From NCBI RefSeq assembly GCF_023101765.2, contig NC_064242.1, forward strand, positions 5,754,327-5,818,326: a stretch of 64,000 bases of DNA. Direction: 5' to 3'. The translations under genes were made by a program, and so were the position numbers. This DNA is from Spodoptera frugiperda. Lineage: Eukaryota; Arthropoda; Insecta; Lepidoptera; Noctuidae. The notes under the pieces were generated by a model, which made no database searches, was not told the origin of the DNA, and worked only from the letters and a program-made list of their open reading frames with translations. This document shows positions 34,139-45,745 of the stretch, in pieces; position 1 is the stretch's first letter; each line of letters starts with the position of its first letter.

Positions 34139-35467
34139 CTGAAAAGGGAGATATTTCATTTTTAAATATTTTATTGGTATATGAAAATGTATTTACATAT
34201 ATCTACTAGTGGTAATAATTGTTTTAACATTTAAGTTTTATATTATAGTAATATATTCAACATATTAAATTATAAGGAACTTTCTTAAAAAAACATTTAT
34301 AGTTTTTAAGACTAAGATGATGTTTATTCACAATGGTTCCACCTGTAAAATTGCAAATGACAACTGAAAAATATTATACTAGAATCAATAATATTCATTA
34401 GATTTTGACTAATTCCTTTCGGTAAACAAACGATTTGAAAACAAACTCAGTTCTGGTGTCTAGACATAAAAGAATACAATAGAAGCAACACAACAATTGA
34501 ATATTCAAATTGAATGACATATTTAATTTTATTCCTGAGTTTATTGAATGTATCTAAAAAGAATATAATTCAAACTCAAGCAATCCATCAAAAACATTAT
34601 CAAAGGTTGAAAACACATACATTTAACGAAAATATTTGAAAAATCTGTTTGTTAGTAAAATCCCTAACATACATAATACACAGAAAAGGTGATTGAATTT
34701 TTCTTTTATTTGTATTCAAATACTTCAAAATATTTGATAAATATATAAAATTTTCTGCATGTTTTCAACCAGATGTGAATGACCGAACGATCAAGTAATT
34801 TCTATAGGGATTCGTAAATTGATTTATAAAATAAACGCTTCAGTTTTTAATTCAATAATACTTCGGTAGTGTATATTTGAATGAATTTATAGTATTTATA
34901 CATAATGACGTCCTCAAAATATTTCTCAACTCTACTACTACAGTATTTATTTAAATAAGAAAATTTGTTATTGCAATAATCTAAGTAAACCTATTTAATC
35001 GATTTAAGAATTAATTTTAAGAACACTCGCTGAATAGTAATCCTGATATTCTCTCTCTGATGATCTGAATAAATAACTTTGGCTTTACTTTCCTAAATTA
35101 ATTCTCAGAATTTACTTTAGTAATTTAATCGTTGAATTATAGATCGACAATCTTGTTATTGGTATCTACCTAGATATTCTCGCTGTATCTGACCATTTTC
35201 CAATTTGACATTTCTTGATTTTAATTACCATAACCATTTTAAGCTACAACATGGCCAATAATTTTTACATGCATTCTTGATGACCGTATTTCTTTCTTTG
35301 ATTTAGGTAATTAAAAACTTCTAAAGAAGGAACGTCAAACCGGAGAATATCCAGTATATAGTTAGTCAAGGAAAATACGCAACAAAATCCATGTAACGAT
35401 TACCAAAGTTTGCATAACACCCACATCCCACATAGACTGGAACATTTGTGATAACAACTCTACCAGC
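34139..35467. other. Upstream of the signal-peptide exon, nothing recognised
   Basis: AT-rich, probably part of a 5'-UTR intron given the acceptor at 34139-34140. No feature is recognised. Confidence 0.4.
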
Positions 35468-35531
35468 ACTGTGATAAACCTTTTTTTTTTTTTTTTTTTT
35501 TTTTTGAGGGGGGAAAATCATCCAATGACTT

Positions 35532-35555
35532 CTCCCGCCTTGGGTGAGGCGGGAG
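35532..35555 (-). other. Hairpin in the LINE 3' UTR
   Basis: CTCCCGCCT and AGGCGGGAG form a perfect 9-bp stem with a 6-nt loop. The copy at 30718-30741 has CTCTCGCCT and AGGCGAGAG, a compensatory change keeping the pair. Such a hairpin may be the reverse transcriptase recognition site; that role is inferred. Confidence 0.55.
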
Positions 35556-35789
35556 GGAGTGTCAGACTCTTACTGACTAAAAACCACCCCGTTCCTTCTC
35601 CTGCTTTGAGCCGGAGCCCCGGTAACCTTTTACGTTGTCCGCAGCTCCGGATCAGGCATCAGCCCTACAGGGCCCCATCTGTGGTGGTCTGGCTCTTTGA
35701 GGCGCGCGCGGAACGCGACGCGCCGTACGCACGGGTCTGGTTCTGGTCGGGCGGCGAGCTACCCTTGCTCGCCGTCCGCAGACCCGCAC

Positions 35790-38651
35790 TTACGGTGGCC
35801 GGAGATCGTCACGCGATCCCCGACGCCCGGAGTGTCTTCTGCGGCGGCTGGGGCGTGAGGAGGATCGTTCCCTCACGCGCTCCGCCTCCTCCTTAGCTAG
35901 CATGACTGCTTCGCAGAAGGAGGAGACGGCGTCCCATTCCCTCTCGCTCCGCACCATGGCCTGAACCAAAGCCGGACGCGAGAGGTCACCGTCGCCGATC
36001 ACATCCCTAAGGACACGGCGGTGCTCAGCCCATGCAGGGCACACCGCTACTGTATGCTCCACCGTGTCCTCCGGGTGATCCACGCAATGCCGACACCCGG
36101 GCGTTTCCTCCCGCCGAATCCGAAACAGGAACCTACCGAAACTTCCGTGTCCGGTAAGCACCTGCGTCAGGCGGTAGGTGAGGACGCCGTGACGCCTCTC
36201 TAGCCACTCCTCAAAGAGGGGACTTACCGCTGCTATAACAGCGAGCCCAGCCCTCGGTTGCGTTAGTCGTTGCTTCCATTCCGCCATGAGATCGCGCCGG
36301 AGCTCATCCCGCCACGCACTAATCTGGCGCGGCAGTGGACTTTCGCCCCGGCGATGCGCCTCCGCACGTAAGCTATATACGTGCGCGAGCACTTTCGCCT
36401 CCAGATCCCACGGCGGTGATCCCGCAAGGAGGTTAGCCGCCTCCCCGGAGATCGTGCGGTATCCACGGATCATCCGAATGGCCATGACCCTCTGGGATGA
36501 AACCAGCGCACGAGCTGGTCGTCGCCGTAGATTTGGCGCCCACACCGGGGCCCCATAGAGGGCCATGGACCGCACAATCCCCGCGTACAACCTCCGGCAG
36601 GAGGCGTTTGGTCCCCCAAGGTTGGGCAGGAGCCGCTTTAGGGCAGCCCCCGTCCGTTCCAACTTGGGAGCCAAACGTCGGAAATGTTCCTCGAATTTCC
36701 ACCGACTGTCGAGGACGAGTCCCAGGTACTTCATCGTCACCTCGACGCCGATGGAAACCCCTCCTGCCATGATCTGGAACCCACCCGGAGGTGGCGCATT
36801 CCCGCGGCCATAAAAGCACATGGCCTCGGACTTATGAAGCGCCACCTCGAGTCCCAGCTGCCGGATCCTTTCAACGACTATCGCAACCGCTCTCATCATC
36901 AGGTCGGCCGCCGCCTGGTGCGACCTCCCGTGTGCTAGTACCAGCGTATCGTCAGCGTAGCAAACCACGCTGACGCCGCTCGGGAGGTCGGTGCGCAGCA
37001 CCCAGTCGTAGCCTATGTTCCACAGGAGCGGTCCCAGGACCGATCCCTGTGGAACACCGCGCGACATCTCTCGCCGGTTCCACTCACCTCGGTGACCGGG
37101 GTAGATGACGGATCTGTCCGTCAGATAAGCCTCGACTATACGACGGAGATAGGTAGGCACTCGATGATATCGTAGTGCCTCCAAAATGCAGCTCCAGGGC
37201 AGAGAGTTAAAGGCGTTGGCGATGTCCAAAGACACCGCCACGACGACTCTACCCCTGGACACTGCAGACCCCGTCGTTAGGTCCCTCACGCGCATGATGG
37301 CGTCCACCGTGGAGCGCCCTCTGCGGAAGCCGAACTGGCCGTCCGCGAGGTCCGGCCCTGTTCCCGTCAGGTGCGCGACGAGGCGGTTTGAAATTATTCT
37401 TTCAAATAGTTTTCCCACCTCGTCGAGTAGCACGATGGGCCGGTACGCGGACGGAGAGTCCGCAGGGCGCCCTGGCTTCTTCACGAGGACCAGTTTACCC
37501 GCCTTCCATGATAGCGGGAACTGGCCCCTCTCCAAACATGCGCTGAAAAGACCAATTAGTCGAGGCCTGAGAGTCTCCGAAGCCAGGACCCACGCCTTGC
37601 CAGGCAATCCGTCGGGTCCCGGGGCGGTGTTCTTGGCGCCCATCCGGCGCACCGCCGCTCTCAGCTCTGCCTCGGTCACTTCTGGTGGTGTGTCGTCGTC
37701 GTCGTCGCTGTGGCCCGCATCGGGCACCGCAGGGGGCGGAGTCATGCACGGAGGGATGTAGCCCCTCTGTGATTGGGGGAACAAGGTGGTGACCACCTCC
37801 TCTACAACCTCTGGCCGAAGACTCTGTGTCAGCGGGGGAGCCTGTGTGCGGAGCTTGTCACGCACCATTAGGTAGGGGCGTCCCCACGGGTCTCTGTCCA
37901 GAGTCTCCAGCATCTCCTGGCGGGCCTGGTTTTTGGCTCGCCGGATTTCCGTCTTTAAGGCGACTTTCGCCGCCTTGTACCCCTCATATAACTCCGCCTC
38001 TCTAGCTTCCGCGTCCGGTGGACGGATACGAAGCCTGCGGTGCCTAGTGTACTGGCGTCGCGCAGCAACACACGCACTGCGCAGAGCAGCCAGCTCTTGC
38101 GACCACCAGTACATCTGGCGCTTCCGCTGTCCTGGACGGACCCGGGGCATCGCCACGTCACAAATCCTGTACATGGCGTCCTGGAGCCACCGTGCCTCCT
38201 CGTTAATGTCGGCAGGCCTGTCCGGTGGTATCACCCAGGCCTGCACGATGGCGGCTTCCAGGAATAGCTCCCGGTCCAGTTGCCTCAGCGCCCAACGCGG
38301 GCCACATGGGGCCTGTCTGACCGGTGGGTCCGCGGACTCAGCGGAAACATCGAACCGGATGTACCGGTGATCGGAATATGTCTCCACCTCCTCCATGACA
38401 CACCAGTCGACGACACGCGGTGACAGAGCGGGGCTCGCGAACGAAATATCCACAACCGATTCACCCTGCATCCGCACACACGTGGGGACAGAACCCCGGT
38501 TCAGGACGACTAGGCCTGTCTCCAGAGCCCAGTCTTCCACCATCCTACCCCGCGTGTCAGTGATCCGGGAACCCCAAGCCAGATTCTTGGCATTGAAGTC
38601 CCCGAGGACGAGCACGGGGAGGGAACGGAACCCGACGACGACGTCAACCAA
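35790..38651 (-). CDS. Endonuclease (partial) and reverse transcriptase of the R1-like LINE
   Basis: 953 open codons, continuing to the truncation point; the first Met is not a real start. Residues 1-100 are the C-terminal half of an APE-type endonuclease (LGDFNAKN about 16-23, SDHRYIRFD about 92-100). The reverse transcriptase spans about 340-640 with APGPDG, YRPIVLL, DIANAFNSLPW, the VPQGSVLGP motif and the catalytic YADD at about 563-566. A C-terminal zinc-knuckle-like element (C-x2-C...H...C, starting CRHCVDHPED) lies near 848-868. No RNase H domain is seen. It fits the R1/Jockey group, R1 more likely. The 5' half of the endonuclease and any first ORF are missing, so the copy is not autonomous. 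Confidence 0.88.
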   Translation of the reverse strand: MVDVVVGFRSLPVLVLGDFNAKNLAWGSRITDTRGRMVEDWALETGLVVLNRGSVPTCVRMQGESVVDISFASPALSPRVVDWCVMEEVETYSDHRYIRFDVSAESADPPVRQAPCGPRWALRQLDRELFLEAAIVQAWVIPPDRPADINEEARWLQDAMYRICDVAMPRVRPGQRKRQMYWWSQELAALRSACVAARRQYTRHRRLRIRPPDAEAREAELYEGYKAAKVALKTEIRRAKNQARQEMLETLDRDPWGRPYLMVRDKLRTQAPPLTQSLRPEVVEEVVTTLFPQSQRGYIPPCMTPPPAVPDAGHSDDDDDTPPEVTEAELRAAVRRMGAKNTAPGPDGLPGKAWVLASETLRPRLIGLFSACLERGQFPLSWKAGKLVLVKKPGRPADSPSAYRPIVLLDEVGKLFERIISNRLVAHLTGTGPDLADGQFGFRRGRSTVDAIMRVRDLTTGSAVSRGRVVVAVSLDIANAFNSLPWSCILEALRYHRVPTYLRRIVEAYLTDRSVIYPGHRGEWNRREMSRGVPQGSVLGPLLWNIGYDWVLRTDLPSGVSVVCYADDTLVLAHGRSHQAAADLMMRAVAIVVERIRQLGLEVALHKSEAMCFYGRGNAPPPGGFQIMAGGVSIGVEVTMKYLGLVLDSRWKFEEHFRRLAPKLERTGAALKRLLPNLGGPNASCRRLYAGIVRSMALYGAPVWAPNLRRRPARALVSSQRVMAIRMIRGYRTISGEAANLLAGSPPWDLEAKVLAHVYSLRAEAHRRGESPLPRQISAWRDELRRDLMAEWKQRLTQPRAGLAVIAAVSPLFEEWLERRHGVLTYRLTQVLTGHGSFGRFLFRIRREETPGCRHCVDHPEDTVEHTVAVCPAWAEHRRVLRDVIGDGDLSRPALVQAMVRSEREWDAVSSFCEAVMLAKEEAERVRERSSSRPSRRRRHSGRRGSRDDLRPP

Positions 38652-38724
38652 CTCCCTCAGGGAGACTGTGATAAACCTACAATCATTCTTAAAACCTTTT
38701 TGACATAATTTTCTAGATACAGGC

Positions 38725-38895
38725 CTTCACTAACTTCTGCCAGCGGCTTTGCCCGCGTTTCCGTGGGATAAAAAGTATCCTATCACTCAAGTCAGCTCAT
38801 ACCCTATCTGTATACTAAATTTCATCAAAATTCGTTCAGTAGTTTCGGCGTGATTAACGGAAAAACAACCAAACAGACTTTCACATTTATAATAT
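38725..38895 (+). repeat. Dispersed repeat family C, long copy
   Basis: Runs from ggccttcactaacttctgcc through tttcatcaaaattcgttcag tagtttcggcgtgattaac to tttcacatttataatattat. The inverted copy at 28975 and the fragment at 4505 show it is dispersed. It resembles a retroelement 3' end. Confidence 0.75.
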
Positions 38896-40920
38896 TATTG
38901 TGATTCCTGGGAAAGTGACACGTGTACTTGTATTTCAAAAAGGTTATTTTTATCTGAATATGTTCAGTCGGTTGCTTTATTACTATCACCACGGAGTTAC
39001 TATATCTCTTCAAAAATTAACTGGAAAACCATAGTACTTACGTGAGACCATTATATTCGAAACTTAATGTATCAAGAAACTCTATAGCTCCCCTTAAAGG
39101 GACTGAACAATATGTTGCCAACAAAATTCTATTCACAAAAATATATCACAAAGATTCCTAATAAATTGTAATGTGAAAAAATCGCTGATAATTCAAATCT
39201 GCAAAATGTAACACGAAGCCAAACATTTGTTTCACAGAGTCGCGGGCCCTTTATTCATGAGTACAACGCATTGGATCCCCAAAACAATGTCCCATGGAAA
39301 TGGTTTGGTTCGAATTTCAATAAACGACCAATAATGTGACTCAGGCACATTCTGTCTCGATTGGGTCGTATCTACCTATTGAGATTCGGTGTGTTTGGAA
39401 ACAAGACTCAAAGGTATAGAACCGAATATAGAAATTTTAATACTATAAATTATTTTCTGAATTTTGATTGACTTATGATTTAGTCACAACAAAAATTAGG
39501 ATACTGAATCGTTGGTTTCCAACAACCGCCTTTACCAACTTGGTTTAAAATTTCTCTAAATTCTAATCCTACATGAAAACTATTATATTAAATAATGTTA
39601 AGTATATCTTATTCATCTAAACTGACGTGCCCACGTTCTACAACTACAAGTCTAATTTGTAAGAATGCTAAAAAATATTAAATTTATAATTTTTACAACT
39701 CCTCTGAGGGCAATTTTTTCGATGCGTATATATTTTTAGTCATAATAGTAGTATTATTTAGTCCATAAATATATTATATTTAAAGGACATGGCTAAACCA
39801 AAGTATGGACGTCGTAACCCGTACAAATAAATATGGTATAAATATGGTACCTAGCAATAAATAAAGCCGCATAATTAAAAATTGATATTTTGTAATTAAG
39901 AAGGTCCAGAAACTTGGCATATCTGCGCAATCCTGAAAATAAAGTAGCGCTCCTACGTCAAACAACGTTACAAAAACTTCAAACCACAACATTGCTGTGA
40001 ACTTTTATCAAGGCGTTTTGATGTACCTGAGCCGAAAGTTATTTATATATGAGGTAGATAGGTAAACAATTCTGCTTATACTAGAAAATGAACACAAAGT
40101 AACCAAGGACAGACACAAAATATATAGTAAGATTGTGCAATCTTATACAAAATATATATTTTGTGTCGATCAAAACATTTTCAATTATTTGGTTTCAGAA
40201 AAAAGTCATTATATTACCGTTATTAAAAATTGATGTTCGTTTAACTATTTCGATTTGATTTTCGGGGAAACTAATGTCCTAATAATAGCTTGCAGTACCT
40301 ACTTCCGTGTTGTCATGTCAAACCACAACAGAAAAAATCAATTATGAAACTTATTTTTGTTAATTTTTGTTCACCAAGTTATAAGAATTAGTTAAACATA
40401 AAATAATTCATAAGTGAATATTTAAATGATACAGGTTAGCGTGAAATTCGTATTCTTGTTATTATGCCTGGGTCAGTCATTTAGCCATCTCCTTTTCATT
40501 ATTATAGTTAGTGATGTTGTATTCAAATAAATTGAAACAATTCCCATTGAAACAATTCCCAAGAAGGTATTGTACCTAATGAATGATGAAAATTCAATGT
40601 TATTTAAATGTGATTCATTGATTGTTTTTCAATAATCCCGTATATAAGCAACGCCTTATATAATAAGTAGTTATCACGTTAATACACTCAAACATCAAAC
40701 AATATAAGACTGACTGATTACACAAGTGTCTAGAATGTTAACCTTTCAGACTAAGTATTAAGTAAATCTTTGCTTCGAACTTGTGTGTGCTTAAGATTTC
40801 GTACCATCTATTGTTAGGGAGTAACTAAACTTTAGTTAGGTACAGAGTAACTTATATATTAAATAGTAATTATTAATCTCAATGGGTACCTATTGACTGC
40901 TTCGTTGATTAAGTATTTGT
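38896..40920. other. Intergenic or intronic, nothing recognised
   Basis: AT-rich. The short frames here carry no signal, splice pairing or motif. A small imperfect dyad lies near 40118-40168. Confidence 0.4.
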
Positions 40921-40927
40921 TAGGTTA

Positions 40928-41180
40928 AGAATGCTTTTCTAGTAGAGTTGTGCTATGCTACGTTGCTGTGGATGCGTTTGGATTCCACCAATCATATTCA
41001 TTGGTACACATAGCTTAGCTTTAATGGAAAAGGCCGCAGCTAAGTTTTTTTTTTCTATATGGAAAGGCTAAGCTATTGATGGTTTCCCTACGATCGATAT
41101 ATCGCATACTCGTACATCTACATAGCTAAGTATCGATGGAAACGGCTACATAGTTCATCTTTGTTGGAAAAGCATCCTTA
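40928..41180. mobile_element. TIR element family D, copy 1
   Basis: Starts gaatgcttttctagtagagt and includes gttgctgtggatgcgtttgg. The end ttgttggaaaagcatcctta is the inverted counterpart of the start. A second copy lies inverted at 47052-47325. Confidence 0.7.
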
Positions 41181-42414
41181 CGATCTATCTAGTATCAAGT
41201 TTCAGGTTTGATCGATATTATTTTAATCAGGTAAATTTTTATTATTATTAATTGTAGCTATTCTTAAAAAAGGTACACTGATAAGTAAGTAACTTAAGTA
41301 GTAGTAGTAGTAGTAAGTAAGTAAATGGCTATGTGGTAATGCTATTCGAATCATACTCAGATAAGCATTCTAGTAAACAAAATTAAATGCTTTAATTTCG
41401 TAACAGTGAACTTTTCAGTATATTAACTATGATAGAGCTATTAATAAGTAAATAGAGGGAGAACCATCTATTATGGTAAAAGCATGTTATGAAAAAGGAT
41501 GAACTATATGAATAAAAGAGTGATGGATACGAAAGGGGTTCACAGGAAGGGAAAGTTTGAAGCAAAGATGGATAGTGCGGTAGATAATTTTGCATGATAT
41601 AGTGAAGATAGCTGGTAGAAAGAAGAAACATGATATTATGGCACAAGTTCAGGGAAATGGAAATCATTAATATGTACTTATAAACATTTCATATATAAGT
41701 GTATAAGCCGTTTTGCAGTGTGAACCGCAGAAAATGAAATATGGTTCGCGAAAGAAGAAACATATACGAGACAATACTTAACAAAAATACCACAGTTAGA
41801 GCTCAGATAAAATTAATGTCACAACTGATAAAATTAACTGATTTTAATAAAATTATTTTTTTATTTTTTATGATAACGAATATCATGACTCTGGAAAAAA
41901 AACCTTAAGTGGGAGTAGTGGGACTACATGAGAAAAAGGATTAATAAAAATAGTGGTGCTAAAATAGTTCTTGTTCAGGAAAAAGTTGGGAACTCCTGGT
42001 ATAAACTATAGTGGTTGATGAAAAATTGGTACTCTAATTACCTAAGCTCTATCGTAGTACCTATTTATCATGGAGCTCAGTTTCAAACTTATGCAATATA
42101 CTAACGTTGTAAGACACAGCTTGATTCAAAGATCTAGAGTCTGACTCACGTGGTTTATATAAATTACAAGTTACAAACAAGACAGTGTTCTAAGAACATC
42201 GTGTAAATAGGAACAGGATTAAGAATGAAGTAATGAAATCGTATCATTTTACTCAACTATAAATCTGAGTCACTCAGATAGTAATATTGCATCAATCTCA
42301 GATCTCAGTGTCGTCACTATTACTTTCACTCCCTCACGTCAGTGTTACGTCATTACCGATTATAGCACATTGCAATTGGATATTTCGATACCTTTTTATA
42401 ATTATTTTACATAA
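41181..42414. other. Nothing recognised
   Basis: AT-rich, with an agtagtagtagtagta microsatellite near 41298-41314 and gtaagtaagtaa beside it. No exon is recognised. Confidence 0.4.
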
Positions 42415-42470
42415 TTTTAGAGGCCTATGTCCAGCCAGTGAACGGGTTTATAATTATGATGAATTAAATT
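42415..42470. repeat. SINE tail fragment
   Basis: The short stretch aggcctatgtccagccagtg followed by aacgggtttataattatgatg resembles, in orientation and order, the gatgatgatg-tailed SINE end seen at 49214. Confidence 0.45.
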
Positions 42471-43865
42471 GCCATTCAACGTGGCTATGCGGACAGTCTT
42501 CTGGGAATTTTACCCAGTGGCAGCGATGCGGACGAGTACTTTGACGCCTTAAGGAGTTTTTTTTTTATTTGTTTATTTTTAGATATTTTGTTGTAAATAA
42601 TTTAGTCATAGTTTTTATTAAAATTAAATTAAGTATTTTTTTTATTTAAGAATTTGTTCCAAACTAGCTGATTGGTCGAGCCTACAAGCAAGCGAGTAAT
42701 TGGGTACTATCCTCGGTCAAAAATAAATTATTTGAACTTTTCAATACAATAAAATATTAAAAAATAATCACACTCTCATTCATAAATTTCATGAACTTAA
42801 AAAGGTTCGATTTTTTCTAACTAATTTTCTAGAAATAAGTCTGCTATTTGACGTCAAAAACTTATGACGTCATAACGCACTATTTCATACAAAGTTCATA
42901 GAAAATATAGTTTTTGACGTTTCGAAAAAAGTATTGAATTTGACTAGTAGGAAAGTAGCCTATCTAGGTTGTTTCGATCTCGAAATTATCGCACGCTGTA
43001 GAATCTGGCCCAGTTTTTTTAATAGTAACGAGACTGAAGTAAATTAGTTATTTTGGTAACCAATTTTACCTATGTTTTCAATGAATTACATGCATGATAT
43101 TTTTAAACGAAAAACTGTTAGCTAAACTGGTAACATTTTAATTAACGTTACAACGTGTAAGAACTTTTAACAGCATGGTATTTTACATTTTACAAACGGC
43201 TTGTCGAAGTTTCTAGAACTAATTACAACTCCATTGCCCGTTTTGTTTGTGTTTATAAACAATATGCCAATGCCAATATGATATGCCGGGAATTTGTTTT
43301 CGTCAAGAGCAGATTTAATTACTACATAATTTATTTATGGTACTAAAGTACTAACTTTGTGTAGCGGTTTCGAACGCGTGTAAAACGTTTCGTTGGTGTT
43401 TTGGTAAATCCTCTTAAAGCTCGCCTATATATAGGACAGTATATACTGTCCCTAAGGAAACCACATGTCTTACAGCTGTCTAAATGTGAATGCACTCAGT
43501 ACACAATATAAAATTCTAAAGTGGGGTTAATTTAAAATTAATACATAATTATGATGATATGAACTATGTACTTACTTTATGAAAATCCAGATACTAAGTT
43601 ATTTTTGCTTAAACGGTATGGCGAAGATATAAAATTCAAATCAATATTTACCTTCACAGTTCATACTATTAATATTCAATCATATATTTTGTAAGTGTTT
43701 GAACAAAAATTGATTTGTCATCGTATCGAATTGACAAAAAATAGAGACGTCATTCGATATTAGCAAACAATTAGCCAATACAAAACACACCTTGCATCGA
43801 GATTATAAATTTTTCCTACACACACTTAATCTTAACCTATTAATGTGTCTACCCAAATGTTTTAC
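42471..43865. other. Nothing recognised
   Basis: AT-rich unique-looking sequence. No gene or repeat is recognised. Confidence 0.4.
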
Positions 43866-43976
43866 CACGATACTCCTAGTCGTTTAATAGTTGCTTAATA
43901 TAGTCCTTAGCAATAGTTTTCGATAGAAAATCGTTATTAAGGAATATTTAATAATCAATAAATGTCTCTGTTTGCA
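43866..43976. mobile_element. Foldback MITE, family M1, copy 4 (decayed)
   Basis: It includes cctagtcgtttaatagttgc, tagtccttagcaatagtttt and the inverted arm cgttattaaggaat ... aaatgtctctg. More diverged than the other copies. Confidence 0.6.
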
Positions 43977-44824
43977 AGCAGTTACGTAGTTAATTAATTC
44001 CACATCGACGCAGGTAAAACCTTTTTCAACCATAAAAACAAATAATTGTGTGATCATTCGAGATTTAAAAATTGGCGTGTTATATTTGTTTGTATCAAAA
44101 ACTAACCAATTAAAACAATAACGTAACATTTAACTTGTACCAAAGTTCGAATAACAGAAGTGTGAAAAATTTGATCCAATTTTTACCGAATATTCCAATT
44201 TTCTAGTAGAGAGACTCCATTAGTTATCTGCAGCGATGATGAAAGGCAGCGGGCCTTTATATTATGTCGACGATTTATTGCAAATCATTACATACATACA
44301 TACGTTTTATAACCTACTAGATAATACTGTTATTAGTATGCTATAAAATACTTAGTATAAAGAATCTTTATAAATAAATATTCTATGAATTAATATAAAA
44401 ACCTATATACCTCAATTTTATGTATGTGTTATCCTTTATGTTATATGTATGCACATAAATAGTAGTAAATAAATAAAATATTTTTTTTTTTTATATTAAC
44501 TGACTTTTGTTTCTATCAATACGTATATACGTATACGTTGGTAAAAAAAGACTATTATTTTTAACTATTTTTCATTTTCGAATGAACTTTAACTGGATTG
44601 GTTTATTTGATATTTTTCCGTAACTAATGCAATTCGATTAATAATTTTAATTTTATCAATAATTCCGTCAAGGCCTGTTTTCATTAGTATTCGTTATTTA
44701 GCTGAGAATAATTCATACCTTCTCTGCTTGTTAAGTGACCTTTGCCCAGCTTAGGATTTTATAGACAAGATTTAACAACAAGACAAAAAGGATATTTTTA
44801 TAACAACTATGAAATCATAAAAAT
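43977..44824. other. Nothing recognised
   Basis: AT-rich with poly(T) near 44480. No feature is recognised. Confidence 0.4.
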
Positions 44825-44834
44825 ATATCACGTA

Positions 44835-44960
44835 TTAGCAGCGTGCGCAGACGCGACGGTGTCGCGCAGTGGGATGTCGCCGCGTGCAGTTAAGAGTCCC
44901 TCTGTGACTCGAAACTAGTAGAGCTTTTCTCATTAATGTACGTGAGTAAAACGTACTTTT
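44835..44960. repeat. GC-rich island, possible dispersed repeat
   Basis: A CpG-rich stretch (gcgcagacgcgacggtgtcg, then gtgactcgaaactagtagagc and tgagtaaaacgtac) in an otherwise AT-rich region. It is suspected to be a repeat end, but no second copy was found in this window. Confidence 0.3.
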
Positions 44961-45479
44961 TAGTTAAGACAAGACAAGATAAAAAAAAAGATGATATTAT
45001 TTTCCAACCAATAATTACGCCATGTTTGATCAGAATAAGTTTGATAAAATATTATATTTAACCCACATTAATATTTGCATAGTCCACAGGTAGGAGTTGT
45101 GGGTCAAAACCCGATTTTTTTTTTAAGTTAATGTGACCGCATATTCCAAAAAAGGTACAAACGTTAATTTATTTGTTTATTTACCGTTCGTCGTTCGTTG
45201 TTATTCGTTTACCGATTTATAAAATTATTATGAGTGTAAAAAATCGCCGGGAGGTAATAAATAAACACTAAAATCTAGAAGATATTAGCTCATTGCTAAA
45301 CCAATCTAACATGAGATCTCATGTTCCGCAGTCAAACTTACAACCAATTGACCTTGGTTGGTAAATAAGTAATAAATCTGGTAGTAATCAGTAATATAAA
45401 TTAATCTTATTCTTTTAACATTTAAACAGCTACCTAACATGCACAACTAAATGCACAATAAAATAAATATGTTATAAGT

Positions 45480-45745
45480 GTGGGAGAGCCATGCTTCGGC
45501 ACGAATGGGCCGGCTCGACCGGAGTGATACCACGGCCTCACAGAAAACGACGTGAAACAACGCTTCACGTCTTCGCCCTTCCCAATCTTCCCCATCCCCG
45601 ATTCCCGAACAACTGCCCTTAAATTCCTAACTCCCAAAAGGCCGGCAACGCACTTGTAACGCCTCTGGTGTTTCAAGTGTCCATGGGCGGCAGAGATTGC
45701 CTACCATCAGGTAATACGTCTGCTCAATTACCGGCGTGTTTCACA
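45480..45745 (+). repeat. Repeat family B, near-complete copy
   Basis: Starts gtgggagagccatgcttcgg, continues ggccggctcgaccggagtga, and ends ttgcctaccatcaggtaata cgtctgctc and a poly(A)-like tail. Confidence 0.85.

Larger units (their letters stand above)
35468..38678 (-). mobile_element. R1-like non-LTR retrotransposon, 5'-truncated, recent insertion
   Basis: A 14-bp perfect target-site duplication, actgtgataaacct (35468-35481 and 38665-38678), bounds the element. The poly(A) tail appears as a poly(T) run at 35482-35505. The 5' end is cut within the endonuclease domain. The GC content is far above its surroundings, and the frame is open throughout, so the insertion is young. Confidence 0.92.

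Noticed and set aside
35790..38703. Many open frames on both strands of the LINE
   Set aside because: The region is GC-rich, so shadow frames are long. Only the minus-strand 953-codon frame has reverse transcriptase motifs.
41392..41667. 91-codon minus-strand frame with Ser/Tyr/Leu-rich product
   Set aside because: Composition follows the AT-rich sequence. No motif, conserved start or paralogue is seen.
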